A stretch of DNA of 7,208 bases from JAFGJU01 sp964570935 (GCA_964570935.1 CAZMZP010000051.1:1-7208), one strand, 5' to 3'; positions 1-6,355 are shown, counted from the first letter of the stretch. Numbers and translations: made by a program. Notes: a model not told the origin generated them from the sequence alone.

Positions 1-993
1 CACGACCTCGTCGCCCTCCTTCACTCCGGGCACGTCGGTCACGTCCAGCATTGTGAGGTCCATCGTCACTCTTCCGACTATCGGCGCCCTGGCGCCCCTC
101 ACCAGCATCTGGCCGGCGTTGGAAAGAGTCCAGCTGTAGCCGTGACCGTATCCCACGGGCACGACCGCTATGACGGAATCCCTCCCGGCGCAGTAGGTCC
201 TGCCGTAGCTGATGTAGCGGCCGCGGCGCACCTTGCGCAGCTGAACGACGCAGCTCTTGAAACTCATGACCGGCCGCACTTCCGGCACGGGCTCCCCACC
301 CCCTCCGGGACGCAGGCCGTAGACGAGCAGTCCCGGCCTCACCATGTTGAGCCGGGATTCCGGAATGTTGACCAGGCCGGCGCTGTTCGCCGCGTGAACC
401 AGGTCGAAGGAGACTCCGTCTTGTTCAAGCCGCGCGAGCAGGCCGTGAAAGTTCTTTATCTGTGACCTGGCGAAGCTGCCGTCGGGGCAGTCCGCGTCGG
501 GAAAGTGCGTGTACACGCCTTCCATGTGGAGCGCGGGAAGAGCGGCCATCTCCTTGAGCGTATCGTAGGCCGCGTCGTAGTCCAGGCCTGTCCTGCCCAT
601 GCCCGTGTCGACTTCGACGTGAAACGGAGTCGTCCGCGAGAGCCGCGAGCTCACCCTGGACAGGGCGCGCGCGAACGCAAGGCTGGACACAGACGGCCTC
701 AAGCCGTGCGTCACGAGTTCTTCGATCTCGGCGGGAAGCGACGGGCTCAACACTATCATCGGCGCCGAGACGCCGGCCCTGCGAAGCTCGATGCCTTCGT
801 GGAGAGTGGCCACGCCGAGCATGTAGACTCCGGCCTCCAGCGCCGCACGCGACACCTCAACAGAGCCGTGTCCGTAGGCGTCCGCCTTGACGACGAGGCA
901 CACTTTTGTGCCATCACCCACCAATCGCCTGACCGCTTTTATGTTGTCAATCAACGCGTCGAGGTTGATGTCCACCCACACGGGGAACTTCAA
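1..993 (-). CDS. alr: Alanine racemase, PLP-dependent (partial, C-terminus beyond window)
   Basis: Interconverts L- and D-alanine in the cytoplasm to supply D-Ala for peptidoglycan. The frame is open from a TTG at 993-991 to the window edge, giving 331 residues; the family is usually about 360-390, so a few dozen C-terminal residues are missing. Visible family motifs: VVKADAYGHG with the PLP Schiff-base lysine at K36, the HVEVDTGMGRTG strand, THFPDAD, HAANSAG, RPGLLVYGLRP, a GYGHGY motif around Y282 at the place of the catalytic tyrosine from the second subunit, and GRVTMD of the C-terminal beta domain. The TTG start is chosen because AGGAGG at 1007-1002 sits 8 nt upstream and the N-terminus (KFPVWVDINLDAL) begins where this family begins; no in-frame ATG or GTG lies between that ribosome site and the TTG. 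It is transcribed divergently from the DUF885 gene. Family assignment is secure; the exact cellular role (biosynthetic or catabolic) is not determined. Confidence 0.97.
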   Translation of the reverse strand, partial: MKFPVWVDINLDALIDNIKAVRRLVGDGTKVCLVVKADAYGHGSVEVSRAALEAGVYMLGVATLHEGIELRRAGVSAPMIVLSPSLPAEIEELVTHGLRPSVSSLAFARALSRVSSRLSRTTPFHVEVDTGMGRTGLDYDAAYDTLKEMAALPALHMEGVYTHFPDADCPDGSFARSQIKNFHGLLARLEQDGVSFDLVHAANSAGLVNIPESRLNMVRPGLLVYGLRPGGGGEPVPEVRPVMSFKSCVVQLRKVRRGRYISYGRTYCAGRDSVIAVVPVGYGHGYSWTLSNAGQMLVRGARAPIVGRVTMDLTMLDVTDVPGVKEGDEVV

Positions 994-1001
994 TGTCTTA
1001 A

Positions 1002-1007
1002 CCTCCT
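1002..1007 (-). promoter_or_regulatory. Ribosome binding site setting the TTG start of alr
   Basis: AGGAGG on the minus strand, a perfect anti-16S core, lies 8 nt before the TTG at 993. It is what supports the non-ATG start. Confidence 0.85.
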
Positions 1008-1065
1008 TAGCACGATCTCGAGTCTCTCGGCGCGCGCCGTACGGTGCGGGTTCGCGCCTGCGTGA

Positions 1066-1094
1066 GTTATACCACAAGGCAATGGTGAGCGCAA
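1066..1094 (-). promoter_or_regulatory. Candidate sigma70-type promoter for alr
   Basis: On the minus strand a TATAAC -10 element (1071-1066) is preceded directly by TGG, making an extended -10 (TGnTATAAC). A weak TTGCGC -35 candidate (1094-1089) is 17 nt upstream. Transcription would start near 1059, giving a leader of about 65 nt before the TTG. The -10 is good (5 of 6 to consensus), the -35 poor (3 of 6), which is typical of extended -10 promoters. Confidence 0.45.
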
Positions 1095-1258
1095 GGCGAC
1101 CGCGGAGGGAGCGGGACCGCCACGGAGCCGCCGCCATGACCGAGCGCGCGAGCCGCTGCCGCCGTGCCAGGTCGCGCGAGCGCAACCAGCAGGCGCCGGC
1201 CCAATTACCTGCTGAACCGGACATGCTCATATGTTAAGCTCGTTCAGCGTTCTTCAAG

Positions 1259-1265
1259 AAGGAGG
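1259..1265 (+). promoter_or_regulatory. Ribosome binding site setting the DUF885 start at 1270
   Basis: AAGGAGG followed by AGTC places the ATG at 1270 as the real start. An upstream in-frame ATG at 1231 would read through this site and add 13 residues in front of a standard signal peptide, so it is rejected. Confidence 0.85.
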
Positions 1266-1269
1266 AGTC

Positions 1270-3075
1270 ATGCAGACGACGCACAGGTTCACAGTTCTGG
1301 CCGGCCTGTTCCTGGCTTGCAGCCTGGCCGGCAACGCTTTCGCCCAGCAGGGCATCTTCAACTTCCCCACTGCGCCGATGGTCACCCGCGACGACAGCCT
1401 CTTCGTCAACCTCGCGAAGGAGTACTTCGCCTGGTCGTACAGCGTGAGCCCGGTCAGCGCGACCTACAACGGCGTCCACGACTACGACGGAAAGCTGCCA
1501 GACCTGAGCCCCGAGGCCAGTAAGCAAGAGCTGGTGATGACCCAACACGCTCTGCAGGAGCTGTTGACGGACGTCGACCCATCGCGTCTCAGCACCGTAC
1601 ACAGATACGACTACGTCATTCTAAAAAGAGACCTGGAGGAGAATATTTTCAGGATGGAAGAGACGAGGGCGTGGGAAACGTCGCCCATCTTCTACACCGA
1701 CCTGTGCGGCGGCGCGATCCGCTCGCTCGTCAGCAGGGATTTCGCGCCGTGGGACGTGAGGCTCGGAAGCGTCATCCTCCGTCTGCGCCAGTTCCCGGCC
1801 CTGCTGGCCCAGGCCAAGACAAACCTGAAATCTCCCCCGCGCGTGTTCACCGAGGTGGCCATAAAGCAGAACGCCGGGTGCATCTCTTACATAGAGAGAG
1901 ACCTGCTAAGGATGGCGGCGTTCGCCCCGCAGCTGGAAGAATCCCTGCGCGCCGCCTCTCAGGTCGCGATTGAAGCCCTCAAGGAGTACGGCGAGTTTCT
2001 GGAGAAGGACCTTCTGCCCAGGTCGGGCGCCGACCCCTGGATAGGAAAGGAGCTCTACGCGAAGAAGCTGCGCCACGCTCTGGAGTCGGACGAGTCTCCT
2101 GAGGAGCTGGTCGCGCGCGCATGGAAGAGGTACGAGGAGGTACGAGGCCAGGCCATTGCGCTGGCGCGTCAGATACACGCCGAGCTCTTCCCGGCGCACA
2201 AGCACGCCGAGGGAGCGGAGGCGGACGAGGAGATCGCGCGCGAGGTGTTCGCTGAGATCGCCAAGAACCACGTGTCGGCGGACCAGCAGCTCGAGCAGTG
2301 CAGGGGTTTCGTAAACGACCTGGACCGCTTCATACGCGAGAAGGACCTCATCACTCTCCCCGCCGAGAACACGCTCGACGTGGTGTGGACCCCGGAGTAC
2401 GACCGGGGCGTGGCGGCCGGAGGGCTGGAGTCTCCCGGCCCGCTCGAGCGGCATCTGAAGTCGTTCTTCTACGTGGCGCCCGCCCCAGAGGACTGGACTG
2501 AGGAGCAGAAGGAGTCCTATCTCCGGGAATACAACGACTACATGCAGCAGATCTTCTGCATACACGAAGCGATGCCCGGGCACTACGTGAACGGCTGGTA
2601 TTCGAACCAGTTCCCCTCGCTCGTCAGAGCCCTGCTTTCCAGCGGGGCGTTCGTGGAGGGTTGGGCGCTCTACTCCGAGAAGATGGTGCTGGACGCGGGC
2701 TACACCGGGCCCGACCCGCGACTCGAGCTGTCGAGGCAGAAGTGGATCCTGAGGGTCATAATCAACACCATAATAGACGCGGGCCTCCACACACGCACAA
2801 TGACGGAGCAGGAGGCGCTCACCCTAATGATACACGGCGGCTTCCAGGAGGAGAGCGAGGCCAGGAACAAGATAGTGAGGGCCTCCGTTACCTCGGTGCA
2901 GCTCACGACCTACTTCGTGGGCGTGGACGGCATCTGGGAGATCGAACGGCTGTACAAGGAGAAGGTGAAGGACAAGTTCGACCGCAAGGCGTTCAACGAG
3001 AAGCTCCTCAGCTTCGGGAATCCGCCTCTTGACCTGCTCAAGGAGATGATGCTGGCCGAGGAACCGAAGGAATGA
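1270..3075 (+). CDS. DUF885 family secreted metallopeptidase-like protein
   Basis: A 601-residue protein. Residues 1-25 form a Sec signal peptide: H5 and R6, a hydrophobic core, then an AFA cleavage site before Q26, so it is exported, probably to the periplasm. The mature chain matches the DUF885 family (about 550-600 residues), mostly helical and resembling zinc carboxypeptidases. Key motifs are HEAMPGH (H432, E433, H438), a HExxPGH variant of the HExxH metal site, and EGWALYSE (E463-E470), whose first Glu is the likely third zinc ligand. Metal-dependent peptidase activity is inferred from these motifs; the substrate is unknown. Start at 1270 follows from the AAGGAGG site. The stop overlaps the mazG start (ATGA, 3072-3075), so the two genes are co-transcribed and probably translationally coupled. 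A lipoprotein is unlikely: the only early Cys (C17) has Phe at the lipobox -3 position and lies in the hydrophobic core. All expected motifs are intact. Confidence 0.94.
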   Translation: MQTTHRFTVLAGLFLACSLAGNAFAQQGIFNFPTAPMVTRDDSLFVNLAKEYFAWSYSVSPVSATYNGVHDYDGKLPDLSPEASKQELVMTQHALQELLTDVDPSRLSTVHRYDYVILKRDLEENIFRMEETRAWETSPIFYTDLCGGAIRSLVSRDFAPWDVRLGSVILRLRQFPALLAQAKTNLKSPPRVFTEVAIKQNAGCISYIERDLLRMAAFAPQLEESLRAASQVAIEALKEYGEFLEKDLLPRSGADPWIGKELYAKKLRHALESDESPEELVARAWKRYEEVRGQAIALARQIHAELFPAHKHAEGAEADEEIAREVFAEIAKNHVSADQQLEQCRGFVNDLDRFIREKDLITLPAENTLDVVWTPEYDRGVAAGGLESPGPLERHLKSFFYVAPAPEDWTEEQKESYLREYNDYMQQIFCIHEAMPGHYVNGWYSNQFPSLVRALLSSGAFVEGWALYSEKMVLDAGYTGPDPRLELSRQKWILRVIINTIIDAGLHTRTMTEQEALTLMIHGGFQEESEARNKIVRASVTSVQLTTYFVGVDGIWEIERLYKEKVKDKFDRKAFNEKLLSFGNPPLDLLKEMMLAEEPKE

Positions 3076-3920
3076 AACCCCGGAAGACGACACCCCGGGG
3101 CGCCAGGCCCCAGAAAACGAAACCGCACGCGCGGGCCCTCGACGACCTTTTCGAGGTCTGCAAGGTGCTGCGCGGCGAGCGCGGCTGCCCCTGGGACAGG
3201 AGTCAGACCATCACCTCCTTGACACCCTACATCCTGGAGGAGACTCACGAGGTCATAGACGCGATTGCCGCCGGCGAGCACGGCAAGCTGAAGGAGGAGA
3301 TAGGCGACCTTCTGTTTCTGCTCATCTTCCTCATAGAGATAGCGGATGAGAAAGGCCTCTTCACTCCCGCTGACGTCGTCGGCGTGTGCGAGGAGAAGAT
3401 GAAGCGGCGGCATCCGCACGTGTTCGGCCGGAAGACCGTGAAGAAGACCAAGGACGTCCTCAAGCAGTGGGAAGAGATAAAGCTGGAAGAAGAGCCTGCT
3501 CAGGCGTCGCTCCTGGAGGGGCTGTCCCCCACTCTGCCGTCCCTGGTGGCGTCATTCCGGCTGCAGGAGAAGGCCGCCGCCGTCGGGTTCGACTGGCCGG
3601 GACCAGCGGACGTCGTGAAAAAGATAAGGGAGGAAGTGGAGGAGCTGCAGGAAGCGCTGTTGGAGAAAGACGAGGAAGCGGTCGGGGCCGAGATCGGTGA
3701 CCTGCTCTTCTCCATGGTGAACCTCGCCCGGAAGACCGGACACAACCCCGACGTCTGCCTGAGAAAGACGATAGAGAAGTTCCTGCGACGGTTCTCCTCC
3801 GTCGAAGAGTCTCTCAAGAAGAGGGGCAAGACTCCTTCCGGCTCCACGCTCGAGGAGATGGACGGGCTGTGGAACAAAGTGAAGAAAGCGGAAAAGAGAA
3901 AGAAGAGCGTGAAAAAGTGA
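3072..3920 (+). CDS. mazG: Nucleoside triphosphate pyrophosphohydrolase MazG
   Basis: Hydrolyses NTPs and dNTPs to the monophosphate and pyrophosphate, cleaning nucleotide pools and, in some bacteria, affecting ppGpp. It is a 282-residue cytoplasmic protein (E. coli MazG is about 263) with two tandem all-alpha MazG domains. Domain 1, about residues 20-135, has GCPWD (G38-D42), E56-E57-x-x-E60 and E76-x-x-D79. Domain 2, about 145-265, has E187-E188-x-x-E191 and E207-x-x-D210. Both Mg-binding sets are complete. The first 20 residues are basic (KPRKTTPRGARPQKTK) and the last 14 are lysine-rich (KVKKAEKRKKSVKK); both tails exceed the family core and could bind nucleic acid, which is inference. 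It starts at the ATG overlapping the DUF885 stop by 4 nt. The lysine codons at the 3' end also provide the T-rich tract of a minus-strand terminator. Confidence 0.97.
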   Translation: MKPRKTTPRGARPQKTKPHARALDDLFEVCKVLRGERGCPWDRSQTITSLTPYILEETHEVIDAIAAGEHGKLKEEIGDLLFLLIFLIEIADEKGLFTPADVVGVCEEKMKRRHPHVFGRKTVKKTKDVLKQWEEIKLEEEPAQASLLEGLSPTLPSLVASFRLQEKAAAVGFDWPGPADVVKKIREEVEELQEALLEKDEEAVGAEIGDLLFSMVNLARKTGHNPDVCLRKTIEKFLRRFSSVEESLKKRGKTPSGSTLEEMDGLWNKVKKAEKRKKSVKK

Positions 3921-3956
3921 GTCTCCGGTTCCTCAGACCGGAACCGGAGACTCACT
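3912..3956 (-). terminator. Intrinsic terminator of the ORF6N gene, inside the mazG 3' end
   Basis: A perfect 17-bp inverted repeat has arms AGTGAGTCTCCGGTTCC (3916-3932) and GGAACCGGAGACTCACT (3940-3956) around a 7-nt loop. On the minus strand the stem begins 23 nt after the ORF6N stop and runs straight into TTTTT (3916-3912), then a further pyrimidine-rich stretch: a classic intrinsic terminator. On the plus strand the same stem includes the mazG stop codon but is followed by GAATCGCTTC with no T-run, so termination of mazG there would be weak or factor-assisted. The stem probably serves both convergent transcripts, for example by protecting 3' ends. Confidence 0.85.
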
Positions 3957-3979
3957 GAATCGCTTCAGAACGGCGTAGC

Positions 3980-4504
3980 TCAGCGGCGAAACCCTATTTG
4001 CCTTCTCCTCGGCTCACGCTCCGGCCCCATGAGCTCTCTTATCGCTCTGATCAGCGACAGAATCTGCTCATCGTGCCCTGCAAGCCTGCGCTCGAGTTGC
4101 ACAATCTTCTGCGCCAGATCCCTGTGTTCAGCAATCGCGCGACGCAACGCCACGAATGCCCTCACAACAAACACACTGACCTTCACCGCACGCCCCGTAT
4201 TCAGCACGCTGGCAGCCATGATGGCTCCATGCTCGGTAAAGGCACACGGCAGGGCCTTGGAGAACCTCAACCCCGAAAGGTGGTCGCAATTCGCGATCAC
4301 CTCCTGCTTCTCAGCCGGGGTCAGCCGAAACATGAAATCGCCCGGGAAGCGGTCCCTGTTCCGCTTCACCTGCTCGTTCAACCGTCGGGTCGGAACCCCG
4401 TAGAACGCCGCAAGATCAGCATCTATGATGATGCGCTCCCCACGGACAACCAGAATACGCTGCTGGACAGTAGCAACTCGAACAACCGCTGAGCTTGATG
4501 ACAT
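3980..4504 (-). CDS. ORF6N domain-containing DNA-binding protein
   Basis: A 174-residue protein matching the ORF6N family (a KilA-N/Bro-N-related DNA-binding domain of phages and, as free-standing genes, many bacterial genomes). The domain spans about residues 12-105: RGERIIIDADLAAFYGV (R21-V37), RLNEQVKRNRDRFPGDFMFRLT (R41-T62), EVIANCDHLSGLRFS (E68-S82) and LPCAFTEHGAIMAASVLN. Residues 125-160 are a charged amphipathic helix, probably a dimerising coiled coil, and the C-terminus PRRRQIGFRR resembles the RRxIGF tail of full-length relatives, so the gene looks intact. The ATG at 4504 has GGAGG (4515-4511) 6 nt upstream. No membrane segment or signal is present. The cellular function of such solitary proteins is unknown; DNA binding and regulation are inferred from the domain. 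It has its own terminator and a dyad just upstream, so it looks like a self-contained unit. No other phage gene is adjacent. Confidence 0.94.
   Translation of the reverse strand: MSSSSAVVRVATVQQRILVVRGERIIIDADLAAFYGVPTRRLNEQVKRNRDRFPGDFMFRLTPAEKQEVIANCDHLSGLRFSKALPCAFTEHGAIMAASVLNTGRAVKVSVFVVRAFVALRRAIAEHRDLAQKIVQLERRLAGHDEQILSLIRAIRELMGPEREPRRRQIGFRR
4276..4301. repeat. Intragenic copy of the 26-bp dyad repeat
   Basis: Contains GGTGGTCGC (4279-4287), a 5-nt centre AATTC, and GCGATCACC (4293-4301); the arms are inverted repeats matching at 8 of 9 positions. It lies in the ORF6N gene at the codons for V69-L76. It matches 4526-4551 at 24 of 26 bases, the two differences being in the centre. 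Confidence 0.8.
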
Positions 4505-4705
4505 AAACTACCTCCCCATCCTCCCAAAGGTGGTCGCAATCTGCGATCACCCAACACTTACCACCCACCCCTTTGCCTTCATAGCCCTAAGTTACTCGCG
4601 GGGCGCTGCCCTACTGATCAGCCCCACTGCCCAGGCCCGCCAGGTGGCTACCGCCTCCAGGTCTGACCCGCCAGGCTTTGGACCCGGCCGTCAAACCCGC
4701 ACCCG
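4505..4705. other. Gap between the barrel-TSP3 gene and the ORF6N gene
   Basis: Apart from the dyad at 4526-4551 and the ribosome site at 4511-4515, this 201-bp gap has no gene. A CCCGCCAGG direct repeat occurs at 4636-4644 and 4667-4675. I see no clear intrinsic terminator for the barrel gene and no convincing -35/-10 pair for the ORF6N gene. No remnant of an OmpA C-terminal domain follows the barrel gene stop. Confidence 0.5.
4526..4551. repeat. Leader copy of the 26-bp dyad repeat upstream of the ORF6N gene
   Basis: The same 9-5-9 inverted repeat as at 4276-4301, with centre AATCT. It is positioned 22-47 nt upstream of the ORF6N start codon, next to the ribosome site, and exactly 250 bp from the intragenic copy. 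The position suits an operator or a leader hairpin. It is not in the reading frame of the gene, so protein coding does not explain its conservation. Confidence 0.8.
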
Positions 4706-6349
4706 CTACCTGTCAGGGCATCCGTCGTCGTCCATCACGCCGTCAACATCCTCCGCGTCGCCGGGACACTTGTCTTCTGCGTCTATTATGCCGTCCAGGT
4801 CGTTGTCAACGTCAGGACATCCGTCCAGGTCCTGGTAACCGTCCACGTCTTCGGCCAGGCTGGGGCACTTGTCCTTTGAGTTGGGCACTCCGTCGTGGTC
4901 CGTGTCGAGATCCGTCTCCTCGATCCGCGGCGTCTGGTCCGGACAGCCGTCAGCGTCCTCATACCCGTTGACGGTCTCCGGCTCGTTGGGACACGCGTCA
5001 GAAACGTCGAGCACGCCGTCCCCGTCGTTATCGATGTCGGCGCAGCCGTCGTCATCCTGGTAGCCGTCCCGGTCTTCCCGCTCGCCGGGGCACTTGTCGG
5101 AGGAGTCGGTCACTCCGTCCTTGTCCGCGTCCGGCTCGGGACAGCCGTCAGCGTCCATGTAGCCGTTGACGGTCTCCGCCTGGTTGGGACACTTGTCGAC
5201 AACGTCAGCGACGCCGTCCTGGTCGTTGTCAGAATCGGGGCATCCGTCAGCGTCCTCGAACGCGTCGATGTCCTCCGGGTCCGTCGGGCAGAGGTCGCTG
5301 TCGTCCGCAATGCCGTCTTCGTCCATGTCGCCGGCAAACAGAGCCGGCATAAAGTCAAACCCGAGCGTGAACGCCCACTCGGGAAGCTCGTCCTCGGGAT
5401 TAAAGTCAGTGTCCGCGTCGTTGCGGGACAGTCTCAGGTCCAGGGCCGCCGTCGCGACGATACCAAAGGGCAGGTTCATCTTGGCGCCCGGAGTAATGAG
5501 AACGGGGTTCTCCTTGAAGCTGGCCAGGTCCGCCCCGTCCACGAGCTGCTCCGTGTAGAACTCCGTGAACAGAGTCACGCGGGAAGAAGGAAACTCCAGT
5601 CCCAGGCCCGCCAGTATCACGTCCTTGTTGTCCAGTTTCCCTGGAAGCGGGAACATGTACGAAGGAAACCGGACGATGTTCTCGTCGCGATTGAGCCAGT
5701 AACCCGCGTTGAGATGCACTCTGAGCGGAGCGATCGCCGCCACCTCGCTCAGGTCGAACGTGGCGCAAACCCGGCCGAACACGTTGGCCTCGTCCGTGGT
5801 GAACAGTTTCTGCCCGGTCGCGGCTCCAGGCATAAAAATCTCATCACTCTTGCCGGTGGGCAGGGAGGCCTCGACCATCAAGGCGAGCGAATACGTCTCG
5901 CTTTCCAGAGGCGCCTTCATCTTCACGCCGATTCTCATGTCGCCCGGGCCGCCGTGATTCTCGTCGTACTCCTCCCGGTCGGGCAGAGGCTTGAACTTCC
6001 ACGCGGTCCCCTCCCCCGGCATGACCACGAACGCCTCCAGCAGGTCCGTGAACCCGTACCTGCCGCTCAGGTTGCCGAGAGCGTAGCTCTCGCTGACCGA
6101 GTGTGCGTTGGGCGTCATCCGGCGGTAGTACTGTCCGAAAAGTCCGGCGGTCCACCCACCCCGGGGCAGCACGCCGGCGGAAGAAATCCTCAACAGTCCG
6201 TCTGTTCCCATCAGGTCGGCGCTCAGGCGAGGGGCCGGGAAAACGGCCCCAGCGAGGATCGCCAGGCCGATTCCGGCCGCGACGAGCAGCCGACGCCGGA
6301 GAACCGCGCGCATCTGCGCGCGTCTTGTCAGTGCGATGCAGAATCTCAT
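4706..6349 (-). CDS. Outer-membrane beta-barrel protein with C-terminal thrombospondin type 3 repeats
   Basis: A 547-residue exported protein. Residues 1-44 are a long, arginine-rich signal peptide: n-region to R20, hydrophobic core L21-P38, likely cleavage after LSA (44). Residues about 45-340 alternate short amphipathic strands with turns (GRYGFTDLLEAFVV, MRIGVKMKAPL, YSLALMVEASLPTGKSD, VTLFTEFYTEQL, FGIVATAALDLRLS, EWAFTLGFDFMPALF), as in outer-membrane barrels; the last strand ends just before the repeats. Residues 341-547 are six TSP3 units of exactly 33 residues (DxDxDGxxDxxDxCP...DGCPD), expected to bind calcium. The protein stops at the last unit, without the OmpA peptidoglycan-binding domain that often follows such repeats. 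Start at 6349 is set by AAAGGAG (6362-6356) 6 nt upstream; an in-frame ATG at 6415 has no such site and lies in the promoter. A structural or surface role is inferred; the specific function is unknown. Confidence 0.92.
   Translation of the reverse strand: MRFCIALTRRAQMRAVLRRRLLVAAGIGLAILAGAVFPAPRLSADLMGTDGLLRISSAGVLPRGGWTAGLFGQYYRRMTPNAHSVSESYALGNLSGRYGFTDLLEAFVVMPGEGTAWKFKPLPDREEYDENHGGPGDMRIGVKMKAPLESETYSLALMVEASLPTGKSDEIFMPGAATGQKLFTTDEANVFGRVCATFDLSEVAAIAPLRVHLNAGYWLNRDENIVRFPSYMFPLPGKLDNKDVILAGLGLEFPSSRVTLFTEFYTEQLVDGADLASFKENPVLITPGAKMNLPFGIVATAALDLRLSRNDADTDFNPEDELPEWAFTLGFDFMPALFAGDMDEDGIADDSDLCPTDPEDIDAFEDADGCPDSDNDQDGVADVVDKCPNQAETVNGYMDADGCPEPDADKDGVTDSSDKCPGEREDRDGYQDDDGCADIDNDGDGVLDVSDACPNEPETVNGYEDADGCPDQTPRIEETDLDTDHDGVPNSKDKCPSLAEDVDGYQDLDGCPDVDNDLDGIIDAEDKCPGDAEDVDGVMDDDGCPDR
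4709..5329 (-). repeat. Tandem array of six 99-bp TSP3 units
   Basis: Units encode residues 341-373, 374-406, 407-439, 440-472, 482-514 and 515-547 of the barrel protein; a 9-residue linker (TPRIEETDL) separates units 4 and 5. Every unit has Cys at positions 14 and 30 and acidic DxDxDG loops. Units 2 and 4 share CPNxxETVNGYxDADGCP, while 3, 5 and 6 share a CPxxxEDxDG type. Confidence 0.92.
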
Positions 6350-6355
6350 ATGCGA

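Larger units (their letters stand above)
994..1269. other. Divergent intergenic region between alr and the DUF885 gene
   Basis: This 276-bp region contains the alr leader and promoter candidate (1066-1094). Between about 1095 and 1200 it is very GC-rich and I see no gene in it. A 9-bp direct repeat CGCGCGAGC occurs at 1145-1153 and 1173-1181, which may be compositional. For the rightward gene only a weak -10-like TATGTT (1230-1235) is visible, with no convincing -35, so its promoter is not placed. Reading frames crossing this region have no ribosome site and no recognisable product. Confidence 0.5.

Noticed and set aside
142..1065. Plus-strand frames over the alr region
   Set aside because: The minus strand encodes an unmistakable alanine racemase across 1-993; the plus-strand frames are its antisense.
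1145..1181. Repeated CGCGCGAGC in the alr-DUF885 gap as regulatory sites
   Set aside because: Low-complexity CG alternation in very GC-rich sequence; no dyad and no relation to a promoter.
1906..2790. A 294-codon open frame on the minus strand inside the DUF885 gene
   Set aside because: It is a shadow frame in high-GC DNA: V/L/R/H-rich product, no family motifs, no ribosome site, and fully covered by a confidently assigned gene.
3998..4492. A 164-codon plus-strand frame over the ORF6N gene
   Set aside because: No motif or ribosome site; the minus-strand ORF6N protein explains the region.
4636..4675. Two CCCGCCAGG copies 31 bp apart in the gap before the ORF6N gene
   Set aside because: Short GC-rich direct repeat with no further periodicity or partner; not enough to call an array or a protein site.
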